Source: Mucilaginibacter sp. OK283 (GTDB lineage Bacteria > Bacteroidota > Bacteroidia > Sphingobacteriales > Sphingobacteriaceae). Taken from it: a stretch of DNA of 64,000 nucleotides. The stretch lies in contig NZ_FODR01000003.1 in NCBI RefSeq assembly GCF_900110415.1, positions 372,001 to 436,000 of the forward strand. Reading direction: 5' to 3'. Made by a program: the position numbers and the translations under genes. The notes under the pieces were generated by a model that was given only the letters and a program-made list of their open reading frames with translations, was not told the DNA's origin and made no database searches. Positions within the stretch are counted from its first letter, which is position 1; each line of letters opens with the position of its first letter. Shown here piece after piece: positions 25,191 to 33,782 of the stretch.

Positions 25191-25631
25191 ATGGAAATCC
25201 TTGAACAGGAAGAAAAATCACTCTTCGTAGATGTAACTACACAAAAGATATATACGCTCCGGTCTATCCAGGTGGCTACCTTTTTGGGCGGGCCAATAAT
25301 TGCCGGCTACCTCATATCCGAAAATTACCGGGCTTTTAACGAAGACAAAAAGTCAAAAATAGCCATTGTGCTTGGCGTTCTTGCAACAATAGTATTATTC
25401 GGCGTGGTATTCATGCTGCCCGATACTAAGAAGGTACCAACATATATAATTCCCCTGGCTTATAGCTGGGCTGCCTATATATTGGCGCAACAGCTCATAG
25501 GAGCACAAATGAAGGCTCATTTTGCCGCCGGCGGTGGCGTATATACCATATGGCGGGCGCTGCTTGCAGCGCTTATAGGTGGTGCAGTTACGGTGACCGG
25601 TGTTTTTGTGACGCTTTTGTTAGTAGGGTAG
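25191..25631 (+). CDS. Multi-pass membrane protein of unknown function
   Basis: A 146-residue protein. Hydrophobic spans are seen near residues 27-45 (VATFLGGPIIAGYLISENY), 57-75 (IAIVLGVLATIVLFGVVFML), 83-103 and 122-145, so about four membrane helices. The N-terminal 20 residues are cytoplasmic-looking. I do not recognise a family. It is followed after 19 bp by a soluble unknown gene in the same direction, and a shared transcript is likely. Confidence 0.65.
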   Translation: MEILEQEEKSLFVDVTTQKIYTLRSIQVATFLGGPIIAGYLISENYRAFNEDKKSKIAIVLGVLATIVLFGVVFMLPDTKKVPTYIIPLAYSWAAYILAQQLIGAQMKAHFAAGGGVYTIWRALLAALIGGAVTVTGVFVTLLLVG

Positions 25632-25650
25632 ACCACGAAAATTATACATC

Positions 25651-26616
25651 ATGACGAGAACTACACTTACGGCCGAACGCTTAAATACTATTTCATGGCT
25701 AAATGATAAGATTGTTGATTGGGCCGCTGGCGGCAATCAATATTCGATGGATGGAAGTACAAAAAGAAACAGCTCATATTTTCCATTTAATTTTGATGGT
25801 TCTATTAATACTACCGACGGCCAATATGCTTTTATCTATCAAAAGCTTGGCACCAAAGGGTTGTTATTAAAAAATGGAGAACTTTTAAGGGAAATAAACA
25901 GATCTTATTACTTTGCCGAAGCTTATGAATATCCTGCTGCATTTGTGACAGTAGATGAAGTGACCTATCTTGTTCATTGCCCCAAAGAATATTGCAGGCT
26001 TGATTTTGAAAATGTGGAAACCGGTGAACTAATAACCGAGGTTCCGGGCAGAGAGGCTGAGGATTTTTTCCATTCAAGATTGGAAGTAAGTCCCGATGGC
26101 AAACATTTATTGAGTAAAGGCTGGCTTTGGCATCCTATGGATGAAGTTTATATTTACAAGGTTAATGACTGTCTTAAAAATCCTTTATTGTTAGATCAAC
26201 TAATATCGTTCACCCATATTAGTGTTGAAATGGAAACAGCAAGTTTTATTAACAATACAGAAATCCTTATTGGATCTGGCGATGAGGTATACGATGATGA
26301 AAATATTATTTTTCCATCCAAGCATATCGCAGTTTGGGATATAGCCACCCAGCAATTATCAACCCCCGTAAAAATAAATGTAGAATTTGGCAACCTGTTT
26401 GCCATTGATGGCGAGCGTTCCTGGGATACCTATCTGTATCCTAAAATTATTAACATCAATACCGGAGAAGTTATAGATAAAGATGAATCGGTTTACAGTG
26501 GCAAACAAAATTCAAGTATTGTAAACAAAGAGAACTTGGTGCAGATTGTGTTTAACAAGGATACGAAACAACTTGCAATAGCAGGTAAAGAAGTGATTGA
26601 CGTTTTTACACCATAA
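25651..26616 (+). CDS. Uncharacterised beta-propeller-like protein
   Basis: A 321-residue soluble protein with no signal peptide. Repeated strand-turn patterns such as LEVSPDGKHLLSKGWLWHP near residue 145, and VWDIATQQLSTPVKI near 230, resemble WD40-like blades, so a beta-propeller is likely. There are no catalytic motifs. Possible co-transcription with the membrane protein upstream (19-bp gap) suggests a joint role that cannot be named. The gene is more AT-rich than average for the window. Confidence 0.6.
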   Translation: MTRTTLTAERLNTISWLNDKIVDWAAGGNQYSMDGSTKRNSSYFPFNFDGSINTTDGQYAFIYQKLGTKGLLLKNGELLREINRSYYFAEAYEYPAAFVTVDEVTYLVHCPKEYCRLDFENVETGELITEVPGREAEDFFHSRLEVSPDGKHLLSKGWLWHPMDEVYIYKVNDCLKNPLLLDQLISFTHISVEMETASFINNTEILIGSGDEVYDDENIIFPSKHIAVWDIATQQLSTPVKINVEFGNLFAIDGERSWDTYLYPKIININTGEVIDKDESVYSGKQNSSIVNKENLVQIVFNKDTKQLAIAGKEVIDVFTP

Positions 26617-26636
26617 ATTACCTGCAATTAAAGGTA

Positions 26637-27044
26637 TTATTTCCCCATCAACAACTCATCTATCAACTCGTCCGTCAAAACAGTTCGGTCATTATCAGTT
26701 CTCCATTTGCCATTACTCGGTGGGAAGGCATTGCGCGAATAGCCAACTTTGTTTTTAAAATCAAATATGGCGTGGCAGTAGTTATTGATTAATAACGAGG
26801 CCAATTGCCAGTCGTCGGTCCAGGCTATTTTAATATTGCAGGGGATAGCTTTATCTGTTACATCGGCTACGTTATAAATGTGCACGGCATCCAGGATAGC
26901 CTGCCCCGGCATTTTCCCTATCGCGTAAAAATATCCTGTTGTAAGGTCATCCTCAAAAACAACCCCATGCGATGAATCGGGGACAACGCTATCCAGAAAT
27001 GTATCCTCGCCAACAATAAATTCTTCTTCTACCTCTAAAATCAT
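26637..27044 (-). CDS. Conserved hypothetical protein, possibly DUF2251-like
   Basis: A 135-residue cytoplasmic protein. GVVFEDDLTTGYFYAIG near residue 28 and VHIYNVADVTDK near 52 resemble what I remember of DUF2251 proteins, and WTDDWQLASLLINNYCHAIFDF near 75 supports an intact compact domain. The assignment rests on memory of the pattern and should be treated as tentative. It is convergent with the gene at 25651 (20-bp gap). Function is unknown. Confidence 0.6.
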   Translation of the reverse strand: MILEVEEEFIVGEDTFLDSVVPDSSHGVVFEDDLTTGYFYAIGKMPGQAILDAVHIYNVADVTDKAIPCNIKIAWTDDWQLASLLINNYCHAIFDFKNKVGYSRNAFPPSNGKWRTDNDRTVLTDELIDELLMGK

Positions 27045-27136
27045 CGGGCAAAGTTACATTAAGGCAGCGGATTTTATTTCAGATCGAATTAACAGAATTT
27101 AACATAATTGGGCCAGTTCCCAGGGGAAATGCAATA

Positions 27137-27144
27137 TATCTTTG
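27137..27144 (+). promoter_or_regulatory. Candidate -7 box placed for a leaderless mRNA
   Basis: TATCTTTG matches the Bacteroidota -7 consensus TAnnTTTG and ends 6 bp before the ATG at 27151, so transcription would begin at or next to the start codon. Confidence 0.45.
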
Positions 27145-27150
27145 TTTTAT

Positions 27151-27672
27151 ATGAAAAGGCCGTTGATTTTCTTAATCACCTCATTAAGCTTGATATTGGG
27201 AAGTAACGCCGCCTCTGCCCAGGTAAAAATAGGTTATATTGATCTTAAGGCTTTGATAGCGCAAATGCCGGAGACTAAAGATGTTAAAAAGCAGGTAGAA
27301 GCTTACCAAAAGCAATTTATAGACCAACTGACAGCCATGATGAATGAATATAGCGATAGGTTTCCTTGTTGCGATGGATATCCTAAATTGACAGATTCTC
27401 TTCGTGATGTTATTGGGAAAGAGTTTCAGGCCATTCAAAAAAGGATGCAAGACGTCCAGGATGATGCCATTAAGAAGGTCGAAGCAAAATCGAAGGAACT
27501 ATATAAGCCTGTGTCGGATAAAGCAATATCAGCACTTACCGAAATAGCCAAAGAAAACGGAATCAGCTATGTGATAGATTCGTCAAAAAACAACAGGCTA
27601 ATTGTTGCTTTTGTCGCTTCGGACGGAATTAATCTGATGGATGCCGCGAAAGCCAAATTAAGTATCAGGTGA
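27151..27672 (+). CDS. OmpH/Skp-family periplasmic chaperone-like protein
   Basis: A 173-residue exported protein. The ATG at 27151 gives a clean signal peptide MKRPLIFLITSLSLILGSNA with cleavage near ASAQ; the TTG at 27142 adds only three residues. The mature part starts VKIGYIDLKALIAQMPE, the typical Skp strand, then a long helical hairpin (residues 45-125, charged heptads such as EAYQKQFIDQL and FQAIQKRMQDVQDD), and closes with a strand NGISYVIDSSKNNR. Skp holds unfolded outer-membrane proteins in the periplasm. Unlike most copies it is not beside bamA, so it is probably a paralogue. Confidence 0.85.
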   Translation: MKRPLIFLITSLSLILGSNAASAQVKIGYIDLKALIAQMPETKDVKKQVEAYQKQFIDQLTAMMNEYSDRFPCCDGYPKLTDSLRDVIGKEFQAIQKRMQDVQDDAIKKVEAKSKELYKPVSDKAISALTEIAKENGISYVIDSSKNNRLIVAFVASDGINLMDAAKAKLSIR

Positions 27673-27696
27673 ATACCCGGCATATGATCAGTTTTT

Positions 27697-29589
27697 TTAC
27701 TTAATTACATCGGCAGTTTCAATATTATCCACCTTCCAATCCTCCGGAAATGGAATTTCCTTCATTGTAACCTCCTTAAAGCCTGGTACCTTAAAATCTA
27801 CCCCCGATTGGTTGTAATAAAAAAACGGGTTGGTTTTAAATGCATCGTAATCTGCCAGCATTTGTTGTTCTAATTTTATTAACCGGTTACGGTATTTATT
27901 ATCAAAAGGGGCATCTTCCGGTTTTATGGCCAATAGCCTCATAATATGTTGCAGGAGGTTATAACAGGTGGTAAACTGCCCGCAGGCTATGATACAGGCT
28001 TCGCTATGCTCTTGCTCGGTAGATTGTTTGTCAAACCACAACGTAGTACCCATATCGAAAGCCACCTGGGCAACAATCTGGATATCGCGGCTGGGGTTGA
28101 GTATAGGAGGCGTTGGCGAGTGGTAGCCATCATTGGCTTCGCGGTTAATGTTGTTTGAAAAAGAAAGGTCATAAATATGGTTACCCTTGCCCCGGTTTTT
28201 CCACTGCGGCGAAAAGTAAAATTTATTGTAAAGCAGCTGTCTTATCCGCTTTAAAAATATACTCAGGTTAAGCATCAGCACCGATTGTACCCTTGCGCTT
28301 ATCATTTGTTTAATGATGCTTAAGGGTGTTTTTGCAAAATAGCCAACCAGCACGGTAATTATCCGTTCGGTAAAATTCTTTTTAAAGTTTAATATCAATG
28401 CCGAATTGGCAACGCCTAACAACTGCTGCCTCAAATAAAGCGTTGCTACCAAAAAAATTAAAGGGACGGTAGTGAGTAACGAGCAACCTATTGTTAATAA
28501 AGCACAATTGTGTTTTACACCGTACCAGGCGCCCACCGATAATATGGCAATAACCGCCGCGGCTATCAGCATCAATCCCCTTATGGATAGCTCCCAGCCC
28601 TTTTTTACTTCGGGCATTACATAAGGCGTAATAAAATGACTGCCCACGTCATTAACCATCAGGAAATCGAAAGGCCGCAGGTCGGTTTCGTGCCGGGTGC
28701 GGCGGCCATCGGCATACATCATGCTTTGCAGGCCCTGGTTATCGGCAATGCCGCCATCCATCAGCCCAAAGTTTTTCTTGCTTATAAATTCCTTTTCCTG
28801 TTTATCGCCGGTTTGCGGCAGCATGGTAAGTGCCTTTTTTAGGTCTGCCGGGTACAGGCCGGGATACGTAAAATCATCTGGAAAAACTATAGGCTCAAAA
28901 CCTGCCGGAAAGCACGACGATGCGGCCAGTATATCGCCCAGTTTTAGTTTACCTGCTGTTTTTTCATCCAGGTATATAACCATATTGCCGTAGGTGAAAT
29001 AGGGGTCTTTACCGGCATCAGGCACCAGTTTGATATCCTGCCTGAAAGATTGGCCTGTAAAAAACTCGGTGGCATTAAAGCAAACTTCCTGTAAGTGTTT
29101 ACCGGGCGCCCCGTCATGGCAAAGCGATTCAAGGTTGGCATGATCAAATAAATATTTATCGTAAGCCAGTGCAAACGCGTTAATAATATTACGGCTTTTA
29201 AGCTCCCTGGTTTTCCAGTACTTTTTATCGGCCAGCATTTCCATCGCGTGTTTTAACAGTTCATCGCCGGTTAGTGCCGTTAAAAGTTTGCTATAATAAT
29301 CGCCGAAACTTTTGCCCTTACTGTTGTACAGGGCATACAGCGTGGTTGCTATGGTGCCGCCCGATGCCGACGACATGTAGCTAACTTTTTGCAACAGGCT
29401 TTGTCCAAAAAGCTCATCGGCGGAATCATCAAATTTTACTTTGTCGAGGTATGATAATACACCCAACGCGAAGGATGCCGCCCGAAAGCCACCGCCTGAA
29501 AATGCGAGCGCGATGCTATCAAACGGTTTAATTAAGGCAACCTCCAGCTTGTTTTCTGATAGAGGTTCAGGAGCGGCTATCTTATCCAT
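27697..29589 (-). CDS. Patatin-like phospholipase with central membrane region
   Basis: A 630-residue protein. The patatin domain opens with IALAFSGGGFRAASFALGVL (oxyanion GGGxR, residues 26-45), holds a nucleophile elbow MSSASGGTIATT with Ser76 as likely catalytic serine, and the catalytic Asp in MDGGIADNQGL near residue 275. Two hydrophobic stretches follow (about residues 335-355 and 365-385, LLTIGCSLLTTVPLIFLVAT), so the protein is probably membrane-bound, with a large C-terminal part of unknown fold. Patatins release fatty acids from phospholipids. The serine-in-place-of-glycine in the first position of GxSxG is a mild departure. Its neighbours give no pathway. Confidence 0.85.
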   Translation of the reverse strand: MDKIAAPEPLSENKLEVALIKPFDSIALAFSGGGFRAASFALGVLSYLDKVKFDDSADELFGQSLLQKVSYMSSASGGTIATTLYALYNSKGKSFGDYYSKLLTALTGDELLKHAMEMLADKKYWKTRELKSRNIINAFALAYDKYLFDHANLESLCHDGAPGKHLQEVCFNATEFFTGQSFRQDIKLVPDAGKDPYFTYGNMVIYLDEKTAGKLKLGDILAASSCFPAGFEPIVFPDDFTYPGLYPADLKKALTMLPQTGDKQEKEFISKKNFGLMDGGIADNQGLQSMMYADGRRTRHETDLRPFDFLMVNDVGSHFITPYVMPEVKKGWELSIRGLMLIAAAVIAILSVGAWYGVKHNCALLTIGCSLLTTVPLIFLVATLYLRQQLLGVANSALILNFKKNFTERIITVLVGYFAKTPLSIIKQMISARVQSVLMLNLSIFLKRIRQLLYNKFYFSPQWKNRGKGNHIYDLSFSNNINREANDGYHSPTPPILNPSRDIQIVAQVAFDMGTTLWFDKQSTEQEHSEACIIACGQFTTCYNLLQHIMRLLAIKPEDAPFDNKYRNRLIKLEQQMLADYDAFKTNPFFYYNQSGVDFKVPGFKEVTMKEIPFPEDWKVDNIETADVIK

Positions 29590-29917
29590 AATAACATAGG
29601 TTTTTGGTTATATAAAATTAGTTAAATATTATGCGGAGTAAAAATGAATTGACAGGAAAGTTTTTTGACAAATGGCCTATAGCCAGCATTTTGAGCCTTC
29701 ACAATCAGTTGTTTTTTTTAAACTAACATCGCCATGGGCATTAACAGTAGATTTTAAAACAGATTTGGTAATGTGCCGGAATAGAAGGAAATTGCCTTGA
29801 AGGTTGCATATACCAAAATACTTAACCGGCGTTAACTGGTTTTAATGTATAGACTGATAGTGCAATACCTGATTTTATTCCATTTTGTACCGGCATAATC
29901 TTATAACACATTTAAAT
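29590..29917. other. AT-rich intergenic region, nothing recognised
   Basis: No gene, hairpin or repeat of known family was seen. It must hold divergent promoters for the patatin gene (minus) and the VOC gene (plus). Confidence 0.4.
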
Positions 29918-30298
29918 ATGAAAAAAGTAACAGGCATAGGCGGCGTATTTTTTAAATGCGAGAATCCGCAAAGTATGAATGAATGGTATACCAAAAACCT
30001 TGGGTTGCCTTCCGGTGAATACGGAACAACCTTTGAGTGGCGCGAGGCCGATGATCCGTCGAAAACAGGATCAACATCCTGGTGTACGTTTCCGCAGGAT
30101 ACCAAGTATTTCAATCCCTCGGCAAAGCCGTTTATGATTAATTACCGGGTAGAAAACCTGGTTGCGCTGGTTGAGGAGCTAAAAAAGGACAAGGTGACTA
30201 TTGTAGATGAGATTGCCGAATATGACTATGGCAAATTCGTCCATGTACTGGATCCGGAAGGCAACATTATTGAGCTTTGGCAACCGGCAGATGAATAG
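29918..30298 (+). CDS. VOC-superfamily (glyoxalase-like) protein
   Basis: A 126-residue protein of the vicinal-oxygen-chelate fold. ATG 29918 is chosen over the TTG at 29885, because MKKVTGIGGVFFKCENPQSM is the family start. The beta-alpha-beta-beta-beta units are visible: NEWYTKNLGLPSG in the first half and KFVHVLDPEGNIIELWQP at the end, where Glu in IELW would bind metal. There is no substrate information. It is soluble and single-domain, of normal length for stand-alone members. Confidence 0.87.
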   Translation: MKKVTGIGGVFFKCENPQSMNEWYTKNLGLPSGEYGTTFEWREADDPSKTGSTSWCTFPQDTKYFNPSAKPFMINYRVENLVALVEELKKDKVTIVDEIAEYDYGKFVHVLDPEGNIIELWQPADE

Positions 30299-30467
30299 GG
30301 GCAGGATAACGCAGCGGGGTAAACCATAGTTTAGATATGAAATATAGTGATGGTTTTGAATCCTAAATGTTCTGCATTTTTTAAATTCAATGAATGTACT
30401 GGTCCAATATTCTTAAACATTGCGTAAATTCGATGTGATTTGTAATTAGCAGATCAAATGGCACTCC

Positions 30468-30719
30468 ATGGAAAGACCTGTTTTTTTAGAAAAATTGTTA
30501 TCAAATATTGATAACATTCACGAACTGGGAAGGCAGCGCGCCTTTGAACTTGGAAACCCATTTTATGCAAAATACTAAGGCGATGGCGAGTACTACACCA
30601 AGGAATTACCCACTGGTGAACGGTATTTGGTTAGCGTTGAAATTATTTTCGATAGCAATGATATGCCGGTTGAAGTAAAAGATACATTCATCAAGCAGCT
30701 TGTTTCTTTACTAAAATGA
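30468..30719 (+). pseudogene. Short hypothetical gene interrupted by in-frame TAA
   Basis: ATG 30468 opens MERPVFLEKLLSNIDNIHEL then GRQRAFELGNPFYAKY, meets TAA at 30576-30578, and continues in the same frame GDGEYYTKELPTGERYLVSV to a TGA at 30717-30719 (83 codons without the stop). Both halves have gene-like composition and the same reading phase. A single substitution (for example CAA to TAA) would explain the break. I do not recognise the family; a small cytoplasmic protein is likely. The second such break in this window makes error, decay or readthrough all worth considering. Confidence 0.55.
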
Positions 30720-30728
30720 GGGCCTAAC

Positions 30729-31604
30729 TCATATAATCTTATTTACATCAACATCATATCCTGCAGCTTTCAACTCCTTGGCAATATTAATTTTCCAATA
30801 TTCATTAGGGTCAATTTCAACATATAAAAGTCCGTATAAATCGCTTGGTAATTCTACTCCTTTAGTATATAGAGGACATACACGATTTCGGCCAAGTTTA
30901 CCAATGAAATAACCAAGCTCTAAAACGACATTTTGCCTGGCTCGGTAATTTAAGTCTTCGTCCCTTTTTGCCTTTCCAAGGTCGTCATCTGTTAGAAGCA
31001 CTATGGCGAATCCCACTTTAGAATGTTCTTCAAACTTTTCTATTATTGTTTTCCCGGAATTTGCCTGTTCATGCAATATTATTGGATTTAGACCAAGTTT
31101 TTCAAGAGTTCTTGCGACGTTGATTTTTATTTCGTTGTTATGACCGTGTACAATAAAAACATCATTATTCGTAACAGTGCTATCGTAAACTCTTTCCTCC
31201 TTTACTACTACTTGATTTGGGACTTGAGATTTCATTAGGTCCACTTTTTCAACGAGTTGACTTAGGTTATCGATTTTGTTCTTTAGCTTGTTTACAAATT
31301 CCTCAACTTGGTTCTCGTCATTTCCACCTAAAAAGCCATATAAGGTGTTAACCGTATCATATCTCTGTTTATACTCATTATGTTCATTGTTAAAGAATTG
31401 TTTTAATAATTCAGAGTTATAGTCGTCCCAATTATAATAGTCCTTTTTACTTTCATTTAGTTGGGGCATAGTTTGGATTTGTCTATTTAGGATTTCCTTC
31501 CCAAGTTGAATTCTCGAATTAAGTTGATCCGTAAAATATTCTTTTCCAACAATCAGTTGGGTTGGTTCTCTTTCTTTTTGAGTAGAAGGTTTTTTTGTTG
31601 CCAT
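30729..31604 (-). CDS. TIR-like domain protein (CAP12/Pycsar-effector-type), stand-alone
   Basis: A 291-residue soluble protein. The first 140 residues are Lys/Gln-rich helices with a coiled-coil stretch (VEEFVNKLKNKIDNLSQLVE, residues 100-119). The C-terminal domain opens NNDVFIVHGHNNEIKINVAR (residues 147-165) and holds SGKTIIEKFEEHSKVGFAIV near 183-201 and RARQNVVLELGYFIGKLGR near 220. This matches the predicted nucleotide-binding TIR-like family seen in CBASS and Pycsar effectors; the Glu near residue 189 is a candidate NAD-cleaving residue. No cyclase gene is adjacent. The gene is markedly AT-richer than the hut genes next to it, which suggests acquisition. A role in phage defence is inference. 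Confidence 0.75.
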   Translation of the reverse strand: MATKKPSTQKEREPTQLIVGKEYFTDQLNSRIQLGKEILNRQIQTMPQLNESKKDYYNWDDYNSELLKQFFNNEHNEYKQRYDTVNTLYGFLGGNDENQVEEFVNKLKNKIDNLSQLVEKVDLMKSQVPNQVVVKEERVYDSTVTNNDVFIVHGHNNEIKINVARTLEKLGLNPIILHEQANSGKTIIEKFEEHSKVGFAIVLLTDDDLGKAKRDEDLNYRARQNVVLELGYFIGKLGRNRVCPLYTKGVELPSDLYGLLYVEIDPNEYWKINIAKELKAAGYDVDVNKII

Positions 31605-31690
31605 TTTGGTTTAACTACAGTGTTGTAAATATAAATAATCGATGCAACTAAATTTTTTGCGCGTGAAATTAAAATCCAACTATTTCTTGC

Positions 31691-31714
31691 ATTTATATAA
31701 GTACTTATATAAAT
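31691..31714. promoter_or_regulatory. 24-bp perfect palindrome, candidate MarR operator of the hut cluster
   Basis: ATTTATATAAGT followed by ACTTATATAAAT is a perfect 24-bp palindrome ending 6 bp before the MarR start codon. A dimeric MarR protein binding here would cover the promoter or the translation start, giving autoregulation and control of the overlapping hutH. Confidence 0.75.
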
Positions 31715-31720
31715 TGCGTT

Positions 31721-32230
31721 ATGAATTTATATCAAAGCCTGGGTTATTTGGTATTGGGTAGCAGGTTAAGGCGATTAAGCGAAGCTTTTTTGGCCGAAAT
31801 TAACCGTGCTTACCAAAATGAGGGGATAGATTTTGATGCCAGTTGGTTTCCGGTGTTTTATTTGTTATCAAAAAACGACGCGCTTTCTATCAAGGAACTG
31901 AGCGAACAGATAGAGGTATCGCACCCGGCGGCAAGCCAGCTGATTACCAATTTAAAAAACCGGGGCCTGGTTACCAGCGCAACCTGTACCGACGACGGCC
32001 GCAGGCAACTGGTTACGTTAACCGATAGCGGCCGCGCATTACTAAAGCAGATATTGCCCGTTTGGGATGCCATCAGCCAGGCCATGACCCAACTGGTGGA
32101 TAGCGATGCCATATCGCAACAACTGTTGCCTGCTATTACGGCTGTCGAAAATACCTTTCGTTCAAGCAACCTGTCTGCCGTTATCAGCGAAAAGTTAACA
32201 GCTAATTTAAAACCCGCCGATCATGAATAG
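31721..32230 (+). CDS. MarR-family regulator of the hut cluster
   Basis: A 169-residue winged-helix regulator. The DNA-binding region reads LSIKELSEQIEVSHPAASQL near residues 55-75, followed by the wing RGLVTSATCTDDGRRQLVTL. Flanking helices form the dimer interface. The last 8 bp overlap the hutH start, so the two are co-translated and control of histidine use is the natural inference. In most bacteria hut is ruled by HutC (GntR type), so a MarR regulator here is a Bacteroidota variation. The palindrome just upstream is its likely binding site. The ligand (possibly urocanate) is inferred. Confidence 0.88.
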   Translation: MNLYQSLGYLVLGSRLRRLSEAFLAEINRAYQNEGIDFDASWFPVFYLLSKNDALSIKELSEQIEVSHPAASQLITNLKNRGLVTSATCTDDGRRQLVTLTDSGRALLKQILPVWDAISQAMTQLVDSDAISQQLLPAITAVENTFRSSNLSAVISEKLTANLKPADHE

Positions 32231-33782
32231 CATTTTCAACTACGGCACAAACCATTTAACCATTGGCATTTGCCTTGATATTGCAGCAGGTAAAACCAGG
32301 GGAATTATCGATGCAGATGCTGATAAAGCTATCCGTGCCTCCTGGGGCGAGGTTGCCAAAATCGTTCATGCGCAAAAGCCGGTTTACGGCATTAATACAG
32401 GTTTTGGTCCGCTATGCGATACCCATATATCCGAGGCTGATACCAGTTTGCTGCAAAGTAATATCCTTAAAAGTCATAGTGTAGGGGTGGGCAAGCCCAT
32501 TCCGCAGGAAATAGCCAAGTTGATGCTGATAACCAAAGTACATGCTTTGGCACAAGGTTTCTCGGGAGTTGCGCCGGATACGTTAACGCGAATCATCTGG
32601 CTTATCGATAACGACATTATACCTCTTGTGCCCGAAAAGGGATCTGTAGGTGCGTCCGGCGATCTGGCCCCCTTATCGCACCTGTTTTTACCTTTAATAG
32701 GTTTAGGCGAGGTGTATGAAAATGGCGAGCGCAAACCTGCAGCACAGGTACTGCAAAAACATAACCTGGCCCCATTGGTGTTAGGGCCTAAAGAAGGGCT
32801 TGCTTTAATAAACGGCACACAATTTATATTAGCTTTCGCGATAAAAGCAGTTGAGCGTTTGGATGATGCCCTGAACCGTGCCGACCTGATTGGCGCCATG
32901 TCTTTAGAAGGGCTGATGGGCTCGGTAAGGCCTTTTGATGCCCGTATACATGCTTTACGCCCCTTTAAAGGCACTAAAATGGTTGCCGACCGCCTGTTTA
33001 CTTTATTAAACGGATCAGAGATCAACTCCTCGCACATCAATTGTAATAGGGTGCAGGACCCTTATTCGTTACGTTGTATGCCTCAGGTACACGGCGCATC
33101 GCGCAACGCCTGGCTGCATTTAAAAGAACTTACCGAAATTGAATTAAACTCGGTTACCGATAACCCCGTTATTTTTAGTGCTGATGACACCATTAGTGGG
33201 GGCAACTTTCACGGCCAGCCGCTGGCTTTACCCTTGGACTATGCCACCGTGGCCGCCGCCGAACTGGGTAATATTGCCGACAGGCGCTGCTACCTGATGA
33301 GCGAAGGCCGTTACGGTTTGCCCAAGCTGCTTACTCATGATGCCGGATTAAATTCTGGATTGATGATCCCACAGTATACTACCGCTGCTTTGGTTACTGA
33401 AAATAAAACCCTGTGTTTCCCGGCAAGTGCCGATAGCGTGCCTACTTCATTAGGGCAGGAAGATCACGTATCCATGGGTTCCATCAGCGGGCGCAAGCTG
33501 CATACGGTGTTAGATAATATAGAATACATACAGGCCATCGAGCTGCTTTATGCGGCGCAGGCCATGGACTTTCGCAGGCCATTAAAATCAACACCGGTGG
33601 TAGAGGCGTTGCATGATTTTGTGCGCCAATACGTTCCGTTTATAAACGACGACCGTGTTTTTGCGGACGATATTAACCGTTTACATCAAATTATTACCGA
33701 TGGCTCTTTTTTGGCGACTGCCAATAACGCAGCTATTCATCACCACATAACCCTCAGTCATGACGAGTTCGGAATTTATTGA
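32223..33782 (+). CDS. hutH: Histidine ammonia-lyase
   Basis: A 519-residue cytoplasmic enzyme that turns L-histidine into trans-urocanate and ammonia, the first step of histidine breakdown. The triad Ala144-Ser145-Gly146 in [15 protein letters not shown] forms the MIO prosthetic group by self-cyclisation. Other family marks are [12 protein letters not shown] at residue 55, LINGTQF near 197, the substrate-region Tyr in [18 protein letters not shown] near 278, and [11 protein letters not shown] near 417. The length is usual. It overlaps the MarR gene at its start (8 bp) and hutU at its end (23 bp), so the cluster is strongly coupled in translation. Confidence 0.95.
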   Translation: MNSIFNYGTNHLTIGICLDIAAGKTRGIIDADADKAIRASWGEVAKIVHAQKPVYGINTGFGPLCDTHISEADTSLLQSNILKSHSVGVGKPIPQEIAKLMLITKVHALAQGFSGVAPDTLTRIIWLIDNDIIPLVPEKGSVGASGDLAPLSHLFLPLIGLGEVYENGERKPAAQVLQKHNLAPLVLGPKEGLALINGTQFILAFAIKAVERLDDALNRADLIGAMSLEGLMGSVRPFDARIHALRPFKGTKMVADRLFTLLNGSEINSSHINCNRVQDPYSLRCMPQVHGASRNAWLHLKELTEIELNSVTDNPVIFSADDTISGGNFHGQPLALPLDYATVAAAELGNIADRRCYLMSEGRYGLPKLLTHDAGLNSGLMIPQYTTAALVTENKTLCFPASADSVPTSLGQEDHVSMGSISGRKLHTVLDNIEYIQAIELLYAAQAMDFRRPLKSTPVVEALHDFVRQYVPFINDDRVFADDINRLHQIITDGSFLATANNAAIHHHITLSHDEFGIY

